Positions 35,404-44,099 of a stretch of 45,873 nt of DNA are shown piece by piece. A model generated the notes under the pieces. That model was not told the DNA's origin. It was given only the letters and a program-made list of their open reading frames with translations, and did not search any database. Source of the DNA: Oscillospiraceae bacterium (GTDB lineage: Bacteria; Bacillota; Clostridia; Oscillospirales; CAG-272); assembly GCA_015063905.1 (NCBI GenBank), contig SVTF01000010.1:19932-65804 (forward strand), written 5' to 3'. The translations under genes were made by a program, and so were the position numbers. Numbering within the stretch: the first letter of the stretch is position 1; every line of letters starts with the position of its first letter.

Positions 35404-36211
35404 AGTCTATTTCCTCCTGCTTGCCGTATTCTTCCTGTACCTTGGACGTATAATCCTCATCACCGTCAGTTTTGACTATATCGTCGGGGTTATCATTTAT
35501 CACAAACGTCGCGCTGTCGTCAAGCAAGGTGCCGTAGGCGTCGTATATGAGTATCTTTCTGATCTTAATCAGCTCAAGCACGCCAAGGAATATAGCTATC
35601 ATATCGGGAAGTGAGACCGAATCGGACAGCAATTCTCTGAGCGAGGTAGTCTTTTTTTGCGACATCCTGCGCAAAATTCCCGTTATCTTGACTTCAACGG
35701 GCACGATAGGCGAGCTTATCATGGGCTTGAACACCTCGCCGTCAAGCTTTGGTCTGTTTTCATTATAGGTTATTATGCGGCGCACCGCAAGACACAGAGA
35801 TTCGATATTTTGGTCAAGCACAAAGGTCTTGTCCACCGTGATCTCATCAGTATCCTTTTCAAGTCTGCCCGAAAAACGCGCGTAAAGCGGAGCCATTTTC
35901 TGTGCCGCTTCCTTTGCCTGCTGATATTTCTGGAGCGCGTCGGCAAGGGCGGCGCGGGGATCCTCCTCGTCCTCCTCTACCTTGGGCAAGAGCAACTTGC
36001 TCTTTATCAGCATAAGCTCGCTTGCCATAACGATAAATTCGCTCGCAAGCTCCATATCAAGCGCCTGAGCTTCGGCGATATATTCAAGATATTGCTCGCA
36101 GATGATATTGATCTTTATATCATCGATAGCCATCTTGTTTTTGTGTATAAGTGAGAGCAGAAGGTCCAAAGGACCTTCAAAGGCTTCAAGCTTGTAATTC
36201 AGGGCGTCCAT
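35396..36211 (-). CDS. scpA: Segregation and condensation protein ScpA
   Basis: Kleisin subunit that bridges Smc heads and binds ScpB. 271 residues. The N-terminal helical domain opens with YKLEAFEGPLDLLLSLIHKNKMAIDDIKINIICEQYLEYI and is followed by ASEFIVMASELMLIKSKLLLP, both strongly typical. The C-terminal winged helix (SLRELLSDSVSLPDMIAIFLGVLELIKIRKI) contacts Smc. An acidic tail of about 40 residues follows. AAAGGA is 7 nt before the ATG. It sits 21 bp after the M50 protease gene and overlaps scpB. Confidence 0.95.
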   Translation of the reverse strand: MDALNYKLEAFEGPLDLLLSLIHKNKMAIDDIKINIICEQYLEYIAEAQALDMELASEFIVMASELMLIKSKLLLPKVEEDEEDPRAALADALQKYQQAKEAAQKMAPLYARFSGRLEKDTDEITVDKTFVLDQNIESLCLAVRRIITYNENRPKLDGEVFKPMISSPIVPVEVKITGILRRMSQKKTTSLRELLSDSVSLPDMIAIFLGVLELIKIRKILIYDAYGTLLDDSATFVINDNPDDIVKTDGDEDYTSKVQEEYGKQEEIDFE

Positions 36212-36232
36212 CGGGGCATCCTTTCTCTCCTA

Positions 36233-36949
36233 TCAGAAGATTGATTGTAAAAGTAGATTCAATATAGGTCTTACGATTGCGTAGAACAGCTTATTCGCCA
36301 CGAATGAAAACGGAGAAAAATTAAATATACGCGTACAGAGCATGGAGATCACGAGAACTATTATCATTGTATAGCGCTCGTACTTCATTATTGAAAAATA
36401 CCACTTTTTTGGCAGAAACAGCGAAAAAAATCTCGAGCCGTCAAATGGGGGCAGGGGGATCATGTTGAAAACTGCAAGCGTAAAATTCATCATGCCACCG
36501 AAATAGAAAAATATCATAAGAACGTTCATTACGTTTGACATAAGTCCCATTGTAGCAAGCTGCGGCGCATACAGCATGTTCATAAAGGACACGATTGCGA
36601 ACAGTACGGCGCTTATCGCTCCTAAAAGCAAATTGCTGATCGGCCCTGCGATAGCGGTAAGAGCCATTCCGCGTCTGGGATTTTTGAAATTGCGCGTGTT
36701 TATCGGAACAGGCTTTGCCCATCCGTATCCAAACACAAGCATGCACAGAAATCCAATGGGATCAATGTGCTTTAGGGGATTAAAGGTCATTCGCCCGAGG
36801 TTGTAAGCCGTTCTATCACCCAATTTATGTGCCACAAAGGCGTGTGACGCCTCGTGGAAGGAAAGAGCGATAAGCACCACAGGCAAGGTCAGCAATATGC
36901 TGATTATTGTTAGCTTGATATCTCCTCCCGATAAAAGCGAAAACAACAT
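36233..36949 (-). CDS. Site-2-protease-family (M50) membrane metalloprotease
   Basis: 238-residue polytopic protein of the YwhC/RseP-like M50B family. The zinc site is visible: HEASHAF (HExxH-type, about residues 31-35) in the first helices and the third ligand in NMIPLPPFDGSRF. About five membrane segments are present. No PDZ domain is seen, so this is the short form common in Firmicutes next to scpAB. GGAGG lies 8-9 nt before the ATG. Substrate unknown; members cleave membrane-embedded regulatory proteins. Confidence 0.93.
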   Translation of the reverse strand: MLFSLLSGGDIKLTIISILLTLPVVLIALSFHEASHAFVAHKLGDRTAYNLGRMTFNPLKHIDPIGFLCMLVFGYGWAKPVPINTRNFKNPRRGMALTAIAGPISNLLLGAISAVLFAIVSFMNMLYAPQLATMGLMSNVMNVLMIFFYFGGMMNFTLAVFNMIPLPPFDGSRFFSLFLPKKWYFSIMKYERYTMIIVLVISMLCTRIFNFSPFSFVANKLFYAIVRPILNLLLQSIF

Positions 36950-36983
36950 TGGGGGTTACCTCCGAAAAAACTAAAAAATCAAA

Positions 36984-37592
36984 TCAGAGTTTGATTTGTG
37001 CCATGTCGGCAATAGCGCGCCAAAGCTCGTCCTTGCCCTCCTTTTTGAGCGAGGAAAAGGGAATAATGGGCGTATCTTGGGCAATGATGCCGTCATTGCT
37101 TATCTTTTCGATACACGCCGCGCGCTCGGTCTTATTGAGCTTGTCGATCTTGGTGATGGCGATGATATATGGTAGCCCTACGTTGTTCATATAGTCTATC
37201 ATCATAGCATCGTCACGCGTAATTCCCGCGCGACTGTCAACTAGCTGAACGACACCGCGTACAAGATCTATATTTTTATTTTTGGTAAAATAGCCGTCGG
37301 TAAGCTGAGACCATTGGTTTTTGTTGTCATGCGCTCTCGCGGCAAAGCCGTATCCGGGCAGATCCACCAAAAACATCTTTTTATCGATCTCATAAAAATT
37401 TACCGTTATGGTTTTTCCCGGTGTAGCCGAAACGCGCGCAAGACTCTTTCTGCCAAGCAGTGTGTTTATAAGAGAGCTTTTGCCCACGTTGGAGCGACCT
37501 GAGAGCGCTACCTGGGGGATAGCGTCGGCGGGAAATTGACTTGCAAAGCCCGCGGTCATTTTTAAATTTACGTTTTGTATGTTAAGTCCCAT
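36984..37592 (-). CDS. engB: Ribosome-biogenesis GTPase EngB (YsxC)
   Basis: Essential GTPase for late 50S subunit assembly. 202 residues with G1 SGRSNVGKSS, G2 region ATPGKT, G3 DLPGYG, G4 ITKIDK and G5 FSSLK. The length matches the family. AAAGGA is about 8 nt before the ATG. It follows lon by 35 bp on the same strand, the same lonA-ysxC order as in Bacillus subtilis, so co-transcription from the lon promoter is likely. Confidence 0.96.
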   Translation of the reverse strand: MGLNIQNVNLKMTAGFASQFPADAIPQVALSGRSNVGKSSLINTLLGRKSLARVSATPGKTITVNFYEIDKKMFLVDLPGYGFAARAHDNKNQWSQLTDGYFTKNKNIDLVRGVVQLVDSRAGITRDDAMMIDYMNNVGLPYIIAITKIDKLNKTERAACIEKISNDGIIAQDTPIIPFSSLKKEGKDELWRAIADMAQIKL

Positions 37593-37627
37593 AATTATCC
37601 TTTAAACATTTGTTGGCTTGGGCTTTG

Positions 37628-40078
37628 TCACTGTTTACCGCTTTTAGACGATACCGTTGGCGCTACCGTGCCCGTATGAGCGACGCTGACAATGGAGAGC
37701 GCTTGCTCTTTTTTGTCGTTGTTATGATTTATATCGGTATGTACTATGGCTTCGCTATGCACAAGGGCATTGCAAAGCACGTCCTCCGCACTCTTACAGA
37801 AAACGAAGGTGACGTTATCCTTGACAACGGGATCTATCTTGTTAAGGTCCTTTTTATTGTCGAAGGGTATGAGTATAGTCCTGACCCCCGCGGAATATGC
37901 CGCCATGGTCTTCTCGCGCAGACCGCCAATGGCAAGCACCTTGCCGCGTATGGTTATCTCGCCCGTCATGCTGACGTCGCGACGGACGGGGATTCCAGAA
38001 AGCGCGCTTACAAGCGCTGTAAGCGTGGTTACTCCCGCGCTCGGACCGTCCTTTGGAACGGCTCCCTCAGGGAAGTGTATGTGTATGTCCTTTTTGGAGT
38101 AGAAATCCGCAGATATACCGTAACGTGATGCGATCTGCCGCACGTATGTGATCGCCGCGTGAGCCGATTCCTTCATTACGTCGCCAAGCGAGCCCGTAAG
38201 CTCCAGCTTGCCCGTTCCGTCCATAACGGCACATTCAACCTTCAAAAGATCGCCGCCCGATTGGGTATATGCCATGCCGTTAACTACGCCGATCTCGTCC
38301 TCACAGCTTATGACCTCTGCTATCATCTTTTCAGGGCCTAATATGTCGCGGAGCACCGCTTGATTTACTGTAACGCTCTTTACTCCGTCCTCGAGGATAC
38401 GCTTTGCGGCTTTTCGGCAGAGCGCTCCCAGCTCACGCTCGAGATTGCGGACGCCCGATTCGCGTGTATAGCAATCGATGATGTCCGACAGCGCCTCGTC
38501 TGTAATTTTGAGCATGCGGCGATTGAGTCCGTGTCGCTTGAGCTGACGGGGAATAAGATGATTCTTTGCTATGCTGAGCTTCTGGCTTTTTGTGTAGGTA
38601 TTAAGCTCGATTATCTCCATACGGTCGATAAGCGGGCGCGGAACAGTGTCAAGGGTGTTTGCAGTTGCGATAAATATGCAGTCCGAAAGATCAAAGGGAA
38701 GCTCCACAAAATGATCTCGGAAGAACTTATTTTGCTCGGGATCCAGCACCTCCAGCATAGCCGATGCGGGATCGCCTCTGCCGTCATTTGCCATCTTATC
38801 TATCTCGTCAAGCAGAATAAGGGGATTTTTGACTCCCGCCTGAGATATCGCGTTTATGATGCGTCCGGGCATTGCTCCGACGTATGTTTTTCTGTGACCT
38901 CTGATGTCTGCCTCGTCGCGAATTCCGCCAAGCGAAACTCTTACGTATTTGCGCTTCATGGCGCGAGCAAGAGAAGCGGCTATGGACGTTTTACCCACTC
39001 CGGGAGGGCCGTAAAGACAGATTATCTGTCCTTTTAGATCGGGATTCAATTGCTTTACCGCAAGGTATTCAAGCAACCTGTCCTTGACGTCCTCAAGCCC
39101 TTCGTGATCGGCATCGAGTATTTTTTTTGCCGCCTTAATATCGGTTCTGTCCTTGGTAGCGGCGCTCCACGGGATCTCAAGGCACACGTCAAGATAATTG
39201 CCTATAACGGTAGCCTCTGCCGAGCCAAAGGGCGCCTTAGCGAGCCTCTCGTTTTCACGCAACAGCTTTTTCTTTATCTCCTCGGAGGCGTCAAGTGCCA
39301 TTATCTTGTTGTGATACTCGTCTATCTCCGACATAGCGTCACCGCCAAGCTCCTCCTGGATCGCCTTCATCTCCTCGCGCAGATAATACTCGCGCTGGCC
39401 GCGATTGATGCGCTCGCGCGTTTTTTTATGAAGCTCGTTTTCAATGCCCAACACCTCAAGCTCGTCCTCCGCAATAGCGAGAACGGCTTCTATGCGATTG
39501 TAAGGCTCAAACGCTGCAAGTATCTCAAGCTTGTCCTCAAATTTTATAAACAGTCCCGATGCGATAACGTCTGCAAGCATGGCGGGATTCTTTAAGGTCT
39601 TAAAGGTAGGCAGCAGCTTTTCTGCCGGGGGCGGCAAAAGCTTTGCGAGCGCCGCCGCTGCTTCGTTCAGGCGGCGAAGATACGCCTGATTTTTGATGCT
39701 GGGGCGATCGGGAAGGGTGATGGTCTTGCAAAGCACGTTGGCGGTATAGTATTTACCGGTGCGCCTGAAGTCGTTGACGATCGCGCGCGACAATCCCTCC
39801 GCGATGCAGCGGATGTTTGCGTCGCCCGTATTCAAGACCTGCTTGACTCGGATCACAGTTCCTACGGTTGCCAATTGAGGATCGTTTTCGCTATTATCCG
39901 TAATGGGTACGGCAATTGCGTATTTGGATCCCTCGAATGCCTCTCGTGCGCCTTCGCCCGAGCCGTATCTTTTATCTGTTATTTCAAGATTGACTATCTC
40001 CCCCGGAAAAGCCACCGTGCCTTCAAGCGCGATGAGCGGAAGAGAAAGTGTTTCTGCTTTTACTGTGTACTCTGACAT
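37628..40078 (-). CDS. lon: ATP-dependent protease Lon
   Basis: Hexameric AAA+ serine protease that degrades misfolded and regulatory proteins. 816 residues: LON substrate-binding N-domain (about 1-200), coiled linker, AAA+ module with Walker A GPPGVGKTS and Walker B LILLDEIDKM, then the protease domain with catalytic Ser in PKDGPSAGVTTLTALVSA and Lys in GGLREKTMAAYSAGV. It lacks a membrane insertion, so it is the cytosolic LonA type. The ATG has a modest GGAG. An extended -10 promoter lies upstream (40145-40173); no CtsR box is seen. Confidence 0.97.
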   Translation of the reverse strand: MSEYTVKAETLSLPLIALEGTVAFPGEIVNLEITDKRYGSGEGAREAFEGSKYAIAVPITDNSENDPQLATVGTVIRVKQVLNTGDANIRCIAEGLSRAIVNDFRRTGKYYTANVLCKTITLPDRPSIKNQAYLRRLNEAAAALAKLLPPPAEKLLPTFKTLKNPAMLADVIASGLFIKFEDKLEILAAFEPYNRIEAVLAIAEDELEVLGIENELHKKTRERINRGQREYYLREEMKAIQEELGGDAMSEIDEYHNKIMALDASEEIKKKLLRENERLAKAPFGSAEATVIGNYLDVCLEIPWSAATKDRTDIKAAKKILDADHEGLEDVKDRLLEYLAVKQLNPDLKGQIICLYGPPGVGKTSIAASLARAMKRKYVRVSLGGIRDEADIRGHRKTYVGAMPGRIINAISQAGVKNPLILLDEIDKMANDGRGDPASAMLEVLDPEQNKFFRDHFVELPFDLSDCIFIATANTLDTVPRPLIDRMEIIELNTYTKSQKLSIAKNHLIPRQLKRHGLNRRMLKITDEALSDIIDCYTRESGVRNLERELGALCRKAAKRILEDGVKSVTVNQAVLRDILGPEKMIAEVISCEDEIGVVNGMAYTQSGGDLLKVECAVMDGTGKLELTGSLGDVMKESAHAAITYVRQIASRYGISADFYSKKDIHIHFPEGAVPKDGPSAGVTTLTALVSALSGIPVRRDVSMTGEITIRGKVLAIGGLREKTMAAYSAGVRTILIPFDNKKDLNKIDPVVKDNVTFVFCKSAEDVLCNALVHSEAIVHTDINHNNDKKEQALSIVSVAHTGTVAPTVSSKSGKQ

Positions 40079-40144
40079 TTGTTACTCCGTTTGGTATGTT
40101 GCGAAATTTTAACTTTTTACTAAAAAATAAGTATAATCATATAT

Positions 40145-40173
40145 ATTATAGCATAAACGCGCTCGTATTTCCA
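40145..40173 (-). promoter_or_regulatory. lon: lon promoter
   Basis: Minus-strand TATAAT (40145-40150) with a TGC extension and a poor -35, TGGAAA (40168-40173), 17 bp apart. Confidence 0.6.
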
Positions 40174-40215
40174 TAGGTTTAAAGAATTTTTACAATTTTT
40201 ATATATAATAAATAA

Positions 40216-40240
40216 AAAAAGCGCCGATGTGGCGCTTTTT
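40216..40240. terminator. Terminator of the orphan RNA
   Basis: AAAAAGCGCC (40216-40225) pairs with GGCGCTTTTT (40231-40240), loop GATGT; T-rich on the minus side. Confidence 0.85.
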
Positions 40241-40376
40241 ACAAGCATCAAAAAAGGGAAAGCACAACCGCTGTTTTCATTGCGCAGGGATATCATTAGC
40301 TTGATATTTCGCAGAAACTTTAGTCGGTTGTGCAGGAATCAAATAAAGCGGCGACGCGGATCGCGCTTCATTCGGG
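40216..40376 (-). ncRNA. Orphan structured small RNA upstream of lon
   Basis: A transcription unit of about 160 nt without an ORF: promoter TTTACA (40406-40411), 17 bp, TATAAT (40383-40388) and an intrinsic terminator (40216-40240). The RNA has a 5' hairpin (40346-40368, AAGC/GCTT and GCGA/TCGC). A rod follows, closed by a perfect 9-bp stem (40262-40270 with 40325-40333), with further nested pairs including GUUUC/GAAAAC and AUAUCA/UGAUAU. Because the terminator precedes the lon promoter, it is probably a free RNA, not a lon leader. It matches no RNA family I recognise: no SRP GGAAG core, no tmRNA or RNase P motifs. Confidence 0.6.
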
Positions 40377-40382
40377 ATTATC

Positions 40383-40411
40383 ATTATACACCTAAAATTG
40401 CCTTTTGTAAA
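40383..40411 (-). promoter_or_regulatory. Promoter of the orphan RNA
   Basis: Minus-strand TTTACA (40406-40411), 17 bp, TATAAT (40383-40388). Predicted start near 40376. Confidence 0.75.
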
Positions 40412-40489
40412 TATCCATTTTGTACGATTTTTTGTCGTAATTTTTGTTGAAATGCATATGGTGGAGAAATTTAGACAGTTTGTCGTAGT

Positions 40490-40542
40490 CGTTTTTGTGT
40501 ATTTTCACAATGGCGGCATGTCGCACTACTGCCACAAAAACG
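40490..40542. repeat. Inverted repeat in the orphan RNA / lipid kinase gap
   Basis: CGTTTTTGTG (40490-40499) and CACAAAAACG (40533-40542) form a perfect 10-bp inverted repeat around 33 nt. The rest of 40412-40666 is AT-rich, with no credible gene; a TATAAT within the palindrome GGTAT-ATA-ATACC (40618-40630) probably serves the next gene. Confidence 0.45.
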
Positions 40543-40687
40543 CCTGTTTGTTTCGCTCGCCTTTTGCAAGATATTGTCGAGGCTTGTCACATACTTAACA
40601 TTCAATTAAAAAAAGAGGTATATAATACCCGTCAGTGAATTTGCAAAATCTCAGTTTGAGTTATTTATGTTGATTGGAGGACAAAAA

Positions 40688-41560
40688 ATGGCAAAGGCAT
40701 ACGTCTTTTATAATCCCTTAGCCGATAACGGAGGCTGTGGCGAAGAGGTCAAGCTTATTGACGGGATGATCGATGATGAAAAGATCTATTGTGATATGAC
40801 GAAAGGATACAAGGATACATTAGCTTGTCTTGGATGTGACGATTACATAGTTTTGTGTGGCGGTGACGGTACGCTCAATCGGTTTATCAATGAGACGGAA
40901 GGCGTGGAAATAGCCAACGATATACTTTATTTCGCAAGCGGAAGCGGAAACGATTTCGCTCACGATCTGGGACACGGCAGAGCTGAAAAGCCTTATTCTA
41001 TAAAGAAATATCTTGTTGATCTTCCGTGCGTTACGGTGAATGGAAAAACGTGCAGATTTTTAAACGGCGTCGGATACGGAATAGACGGATATTGCTGTGA
41101 GGAGGGCGACAGAATAAGAGCCGAGCAGCCCGGAGCAAAGGTCGACTATACCTCTATCGCCATAAAGGGTCTGCTTTTCCACTACAAGCCCACAAACGCT
41201 AAAGTTACCGTGGACGGTGAGATGCGCGAATATAAAAAGGTATGGATCGCGCCCACTATGAACGGCAGATTTTACGGCGGCGGCATGATGCCCACACCAA
41301 ATCAGGACAGACTCAATCAAGACAAAAGGCTTTCCACTATGATATTTCACGGGTCGGGCAAGCTTAAAACTCTTATGATATTCCCATCGCTTTTCAAGGG
41401 TGAACACGTAAAGCACACAAAGCACGTCGATGTTCTTACGGGCCGCGAAATAACCGTTGAGTTCGATCGCCCCGTTGCCTTGCAGATAGACGGCGAGACA
41501 GTGCTTGGAGTATCGTCATATACCGCAAAGCTTTCCGTTCCCGCAAAAATAAACGCGTAA
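40688..41560 (+). CDS. Diacylglycerol/lipid kinase family protein
   Basis: 290 residues with the DAGK catalytic domain: the nucleotide-binding GGDGTLNRF (about residues 59-67) and the SGSGNDFAHDL segment shared by DgkB/YegS-type lipid kinases, which phosphorylate diacylglycerol or related lipids at the membrane. The C-terminal beta-sandwich is present (HVDVLTGREITVEFDRPVALQIDGE). ATG 40688 is set by GGAGG 7 nt upstream. The exact lipid cannot be told. It is a single-gene unit ending at 41574-41607. Confidence 0.9.
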   Translation: MAKAYVFYNPLADNGGCGEEVKLIDGMIDDEKIYCDMTKGYKDTLACLGCDDYIVLCGGDGTLNRFINETEGVEIANDILYFASGSGNDFAHDLGHGRAEKPYSIKKYLVDLPCVTVNGKTCRFLNGVGYGIDGYCCEEGDRIRAEQPGAKVDYTSIAIKGLLFHYKPTNAKVTVDGEMREYKKVWIAPTMNGRFYGGGMMPTPNQDRLNQDKRLSTMIFHGSGKLKTLMIFPSLFKGEHVKHTKHVDVLTGREITVEFDRPVALQIDGETVLGVSSYTAKLSVPAKINA

Positions 41561-41573
41561 AAATGATAAAAGT

Positions 41574-41607
41574 ATTCCCGATGGCATTGCTGTCGGGAAT
41601 TTTTTTG
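41574..41607 (+). terminator. Terminator of the lipid kinase gene
   Basis: ATTCCCGA (41574-41581) pairs with TCGGGAAT (41593-41600), followed by a T run. Confidence 0.82.
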
Positions 41608-41626
41608 ATCACAGAGTAAAAAACAG

Positions 41627-41655
41627 TTGAAATCAAAGAAAAAGTGTGCTATAAT
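41627..41655 (+). promoter_or_regulatory. ddh: ddh promoter
   Basis: TTGAAA (41627-41632), 17 bp, TATAAT (41650-41655) with TGC extension. The leader is about 150 nt; no lysine riboswitch core was recognised in it. A 44-codon frame without a binding site (41684-41818) ends in ATGA overlapping the ddh start. Confidence 0.75.
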
Positions 41656-41814
41656 TTTTCTGTTGATAAGCGTTTTTTTGTGGATGGATAGCGTGAAATG
41701 CGGACTTGTATTTGATAGATGGAATACTTTTGTTACGCTTGTCCTGGATTTTGGATTTTCGAGCTTTTCAAAAAGCAATTTTTTGCGTCGTGCGCGGCGG
41801 AATGGAGATAAACT

Positions 41815-42798
41815 ATGATAAAAATAGGTATATTCGGATACGGTAATCTTGGCCGCGGAATAGAGTCGGCTATAAGGCAGAATCAGGATATGGAGCTTTG
41901 CGCGGTGTTTACAAGGCGTGACCCCGCAACGCTTAAAATCAAGACGGAAGGTGTGGCGGTGGCACACGTGTCCGAGGTGGAAAATTACGTTGATAAAATT
42001 GACGTTATGATACTTTGTGGCGGCAGCGCAACGGATCTTCCTGTGCAGACACCCATGCTGGCAAAGCATTTTTGCGTGGTGGATAGCTTTGATACGCATG
42101 CAAATATTCCCGCACATCTTGCAGCGGTGGATAGTGTGGCAAAGGACGCGGGAAAGGTAGCTCTCATCTCGTGCGGATGGGATCCCGGTATGTTTTCGCT
42201 AAACCGCCTGTATGCGTCGGCGATATTGCCGGACGGCGAGGATTATACCTTTTGGGGTAAGGGAGTGAGCCAGGGTCACTCGGATGCTATCAGACGAATT
42301 CAAGGAGTGGTTGACGCAAAGCAATACACCATTCCCGTGGACGCTGCGCTTGAAGCGGTGAGAAGCGGGGCGGCGCCCAAGCTTTCGACAAGGCAAAAGC
42401 ACACAAGAGAGTGCTTTGTCGTGGCAGCCGAGGGCGCGGATAAAGCTCGCATTGAAAAAGAGATAAAGGAAATGCCCAATTATTTTGCAGATTATGACAC
42501 CACGGTTCATTTTATCTCAAGGGAAGAGCTTGAGCGCGAGCACAGCGGCATACCTCACGGCGGATTTGTTATCAGAAGCGGAAGAACGGGCTTTGAGGGA
42601 GAACACAGTCACGTTATCGAGTATAGCTTGAAGCTTGATTCAAATCCCGAATTCACCGCGTCTGTCATAGTTGCTTATGCGCGCGCTGTCGCGCGTATGT
42701 ATAGGGAGGGCAATGTTGGATGCAAAACGGTGTTTGACGTACCGCCCGCATATCTTTCGGCGTCGCCCAGGGATGAACTTATCAAAAAGCTTTTGTAA
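41815..42798 (+). CDS. ddh: meso-Diaminopimelate D-dehydrogenase
   Basis: NADPH-dependent one-step route from tetrahydrodipicolinate to meso-diaminopimelate, used for lysine and peptidoglycan. 327 residues, the usual length: Rossmann start IKIGIFGYGNLGRGIESAI, FTRRDP, CGGSATDLPVQTP, VVDSFDTHANIP, SCGWDPGMFSLNRLY, GKGVSQGHSDAIRRI and GFEGEHSHVIEYSLKLDSNPEFTASV. GGAG is 9 nt before the ATG. With asd in the same window, this indicates the dehydrogenase variant of the DAP pathway in this organism. Confidence 0.96.
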   Translation: MIKIGIFGYGNLGRGIESAIRQNQDMELCAVFTRRDPATLKIKTEGVAVAHVSEVENYVDKIDVMILCGGSATDLPVQTPMLAKHFCVVDSFDTHANIPAHLAAVDSVAKDAGKVALISCGWDPGMFSLNRLYASAILPDGEDYTFWGKGVSQGHSDAIRRIQGVVDAKQYTIPVDAALEAVRSGAAPKLSTRQKHTRECFVVAAEGADKARIEKEIKEMPNYFADYDTTVHFISREELEREHSGIPHGGFVIRSGRTGFEGEHSHVIEYSLKLDSNPEFTASVIVAYARAVARMYREGNVGCKTVFDVPPAYLSASPRDELIKKLL

Positions 42799-42802
42799 AT
42801 AT

Positions 42803-42842
42803 AAAAAATCCTTACAGTCAATAAAGGCTGTAAGGATTTTTT
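42803..42842. terminator. ddh terminator
   Basis: A perfect 15-bp stem (42803-42817 with 42828-42842), loop of 10, A/T runs at the ends, so it can act in both directions. Confidence 0.88.
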
Positions 42843-42948
42843 ATCGGTACATTTTATTAAGTAAACTTAACAAGATGATAACGCAAATTATATCAAGGCA
42901 ATAAACTAATTGTTTTGATGCTTTGTGGACTTGTGTCGATAGCGGTGC

Positions 42949-44085
42949 TTAAACAAGATCGGCATGGGCCGCGGCAAGCATTTCGCGTATGCTGATATGC
43001 TGAGGGCAGATCTTTTCGCATTTTCCGCATTTTATGCAGGCATCAGCTGCGGTCTTGTCGGCAAGCAAACGGCCGTAAGTCCATTGAACGTCACTTTTTG
43101 TGTCATATTTATATGCGTTATTCCATGCGGCAAACACGCGTGGAATGTCAACTCCCGCGGGGCAGGGCATGCAGTAACGGCAAGCGGTGCAGTTCACCTT
43201 GATTCGAGCGGAATATACGTCCCTGGCTTTTCTAACAGTATCAAGCTCTTCATCGGTCATGCATCCTACGCAAGCCGAGTCGAATATGCGCAAATTATCG
43301 TCGGTCATTTCGGGAGTTGTAACGCCCGAAAGCACCGTACAGACAGCGGGATCATTGCAAAGCCAACGGAAAGCCCATTCCGCCGCCGAGCGACCGGGAC
43401 GGCAGGAGTTGAATACCTCGGCTACGTCATTCGGCACGCCGGCAAGCTTGCCGCCAAGCAAGCCTTCCATAATAACAACGGGGATGTTAAGGCTTTCGGC
43501 AAGACGCAGTCCTCGCTCTCCTGGCGCGTTACCCACTGTGTCCATGTAATTGTACTGTATCTGGCACATATCCCAATCATAGTCGCGGATTATGTATTCA
43601 AAAGCCTCATAGTCGTCGTGGAAGGAAAAGCCCGCGTATTTAATTTTTCCTTGAGCCTTGAGTCCGTCAAGAAACTCCTTGATACCAAGCTCCTTCATTT
43701 TATCCCAGCTCTTGCGATTGAGCGAATGGACCAAATAAAAATCGAGGTGATCTGTCCTGAGCTTTGTGAGCTGCTCCTCAAAGAAGGCCTGCATATCCTC
43801 GGGCTTTTCACAAAGGAAGGAGGGGAGCTTTGTTGCAAGAAACACCTTATCTCGATAGCCGTCCGCAAGCGCCTCGCCAACAACGATCTCATTTGTTTTG
43901 TTTGAGTAATTGTATGCCGTGTCAACGTAATTAACGCCGCCGTCGATTGCGCGTCTGACAATGTTTTTAGCGTTTTCAATGTCAACCTTTTTTTCGCCGT
44001 CTATCTCAATTGTTGGGAATCTCATGCATCCAAGACCGAAAGCGGATACCTTGATGCCAAGCTTTTTAAATTCTCTGTATTGCAT
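42949..44085 (-). CDS. Aldo/keto reductase with C-terminal ferredoxin-type clusters
   Basis: 378 residues. The N-terminal TIM-barrel (about 1-285) has the AKR tetrad region (DTAYNYSNKTNEIVVGEAL with Tyr, KLPSF with Lys, YLVHSL with His). The C-terminus carries Cys-rich 4Fe-4S motifs: CTACRYCMPCPAGVDIP and CIKCGKCEKICPQHISI. This AKR-ferredoxin fusion is common in anaerobic Clostridia and is thought to couple NAD(P)H or ferredoxin electrons to carbonyl reduction; the substrate is unknown. It begins 14 bp after the udk stop, so both are one operon. Confidence 0.93.
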   Translation of the reverse strand: MQYREFKKLGIKVSAFGLGCMRFPTIEIDGEKKVDIENAKNIVRRAIDGGVNYVDTAYNYSNKTNEIVVGEALADGYRDKVFLATKLPSFLCEKPEDMQAFFEEQLTKLRTDHLDFYLVHSLNRKSWDKMKELGIKEFLDGLKAQGKIKYAGFSFHDDYEAFEYIIRDYDWDMCQIQYNYMDTVGNAPGERGLRLAESLNIPVVIMEGLLGGKLAGVPNDVAEVFNSCRPGRSAAEWAFRWLCNDPAVCTVLSGVTTPEMTDDNLRIFDSACVGCMTDEELDTVRKARDVYSARIKVNCTACRYCMPCPAGVDIPRVFAAWNNAYKYDTKSDVQWTYGRLLADKTAADACIKCGKCEKICPQHISIREMLAAAHADLV

Positions 44086-44099
44086 ATTATCTCCGTTAA

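Noticed and set aside
40229-40598. Plus-strand frames of 66-73 codons upstream of the lipid kinase
   Set aside because: They run across the terminator, promoter and stems of the candidate RNA, without binding sites or recognisable protein features.
41627-41818. TTG-initiated 63-codon frame before ddh
   Set aside because: Its first codons are the -35 and -10 of the ddh promoter, so it cannot be translated from that start.
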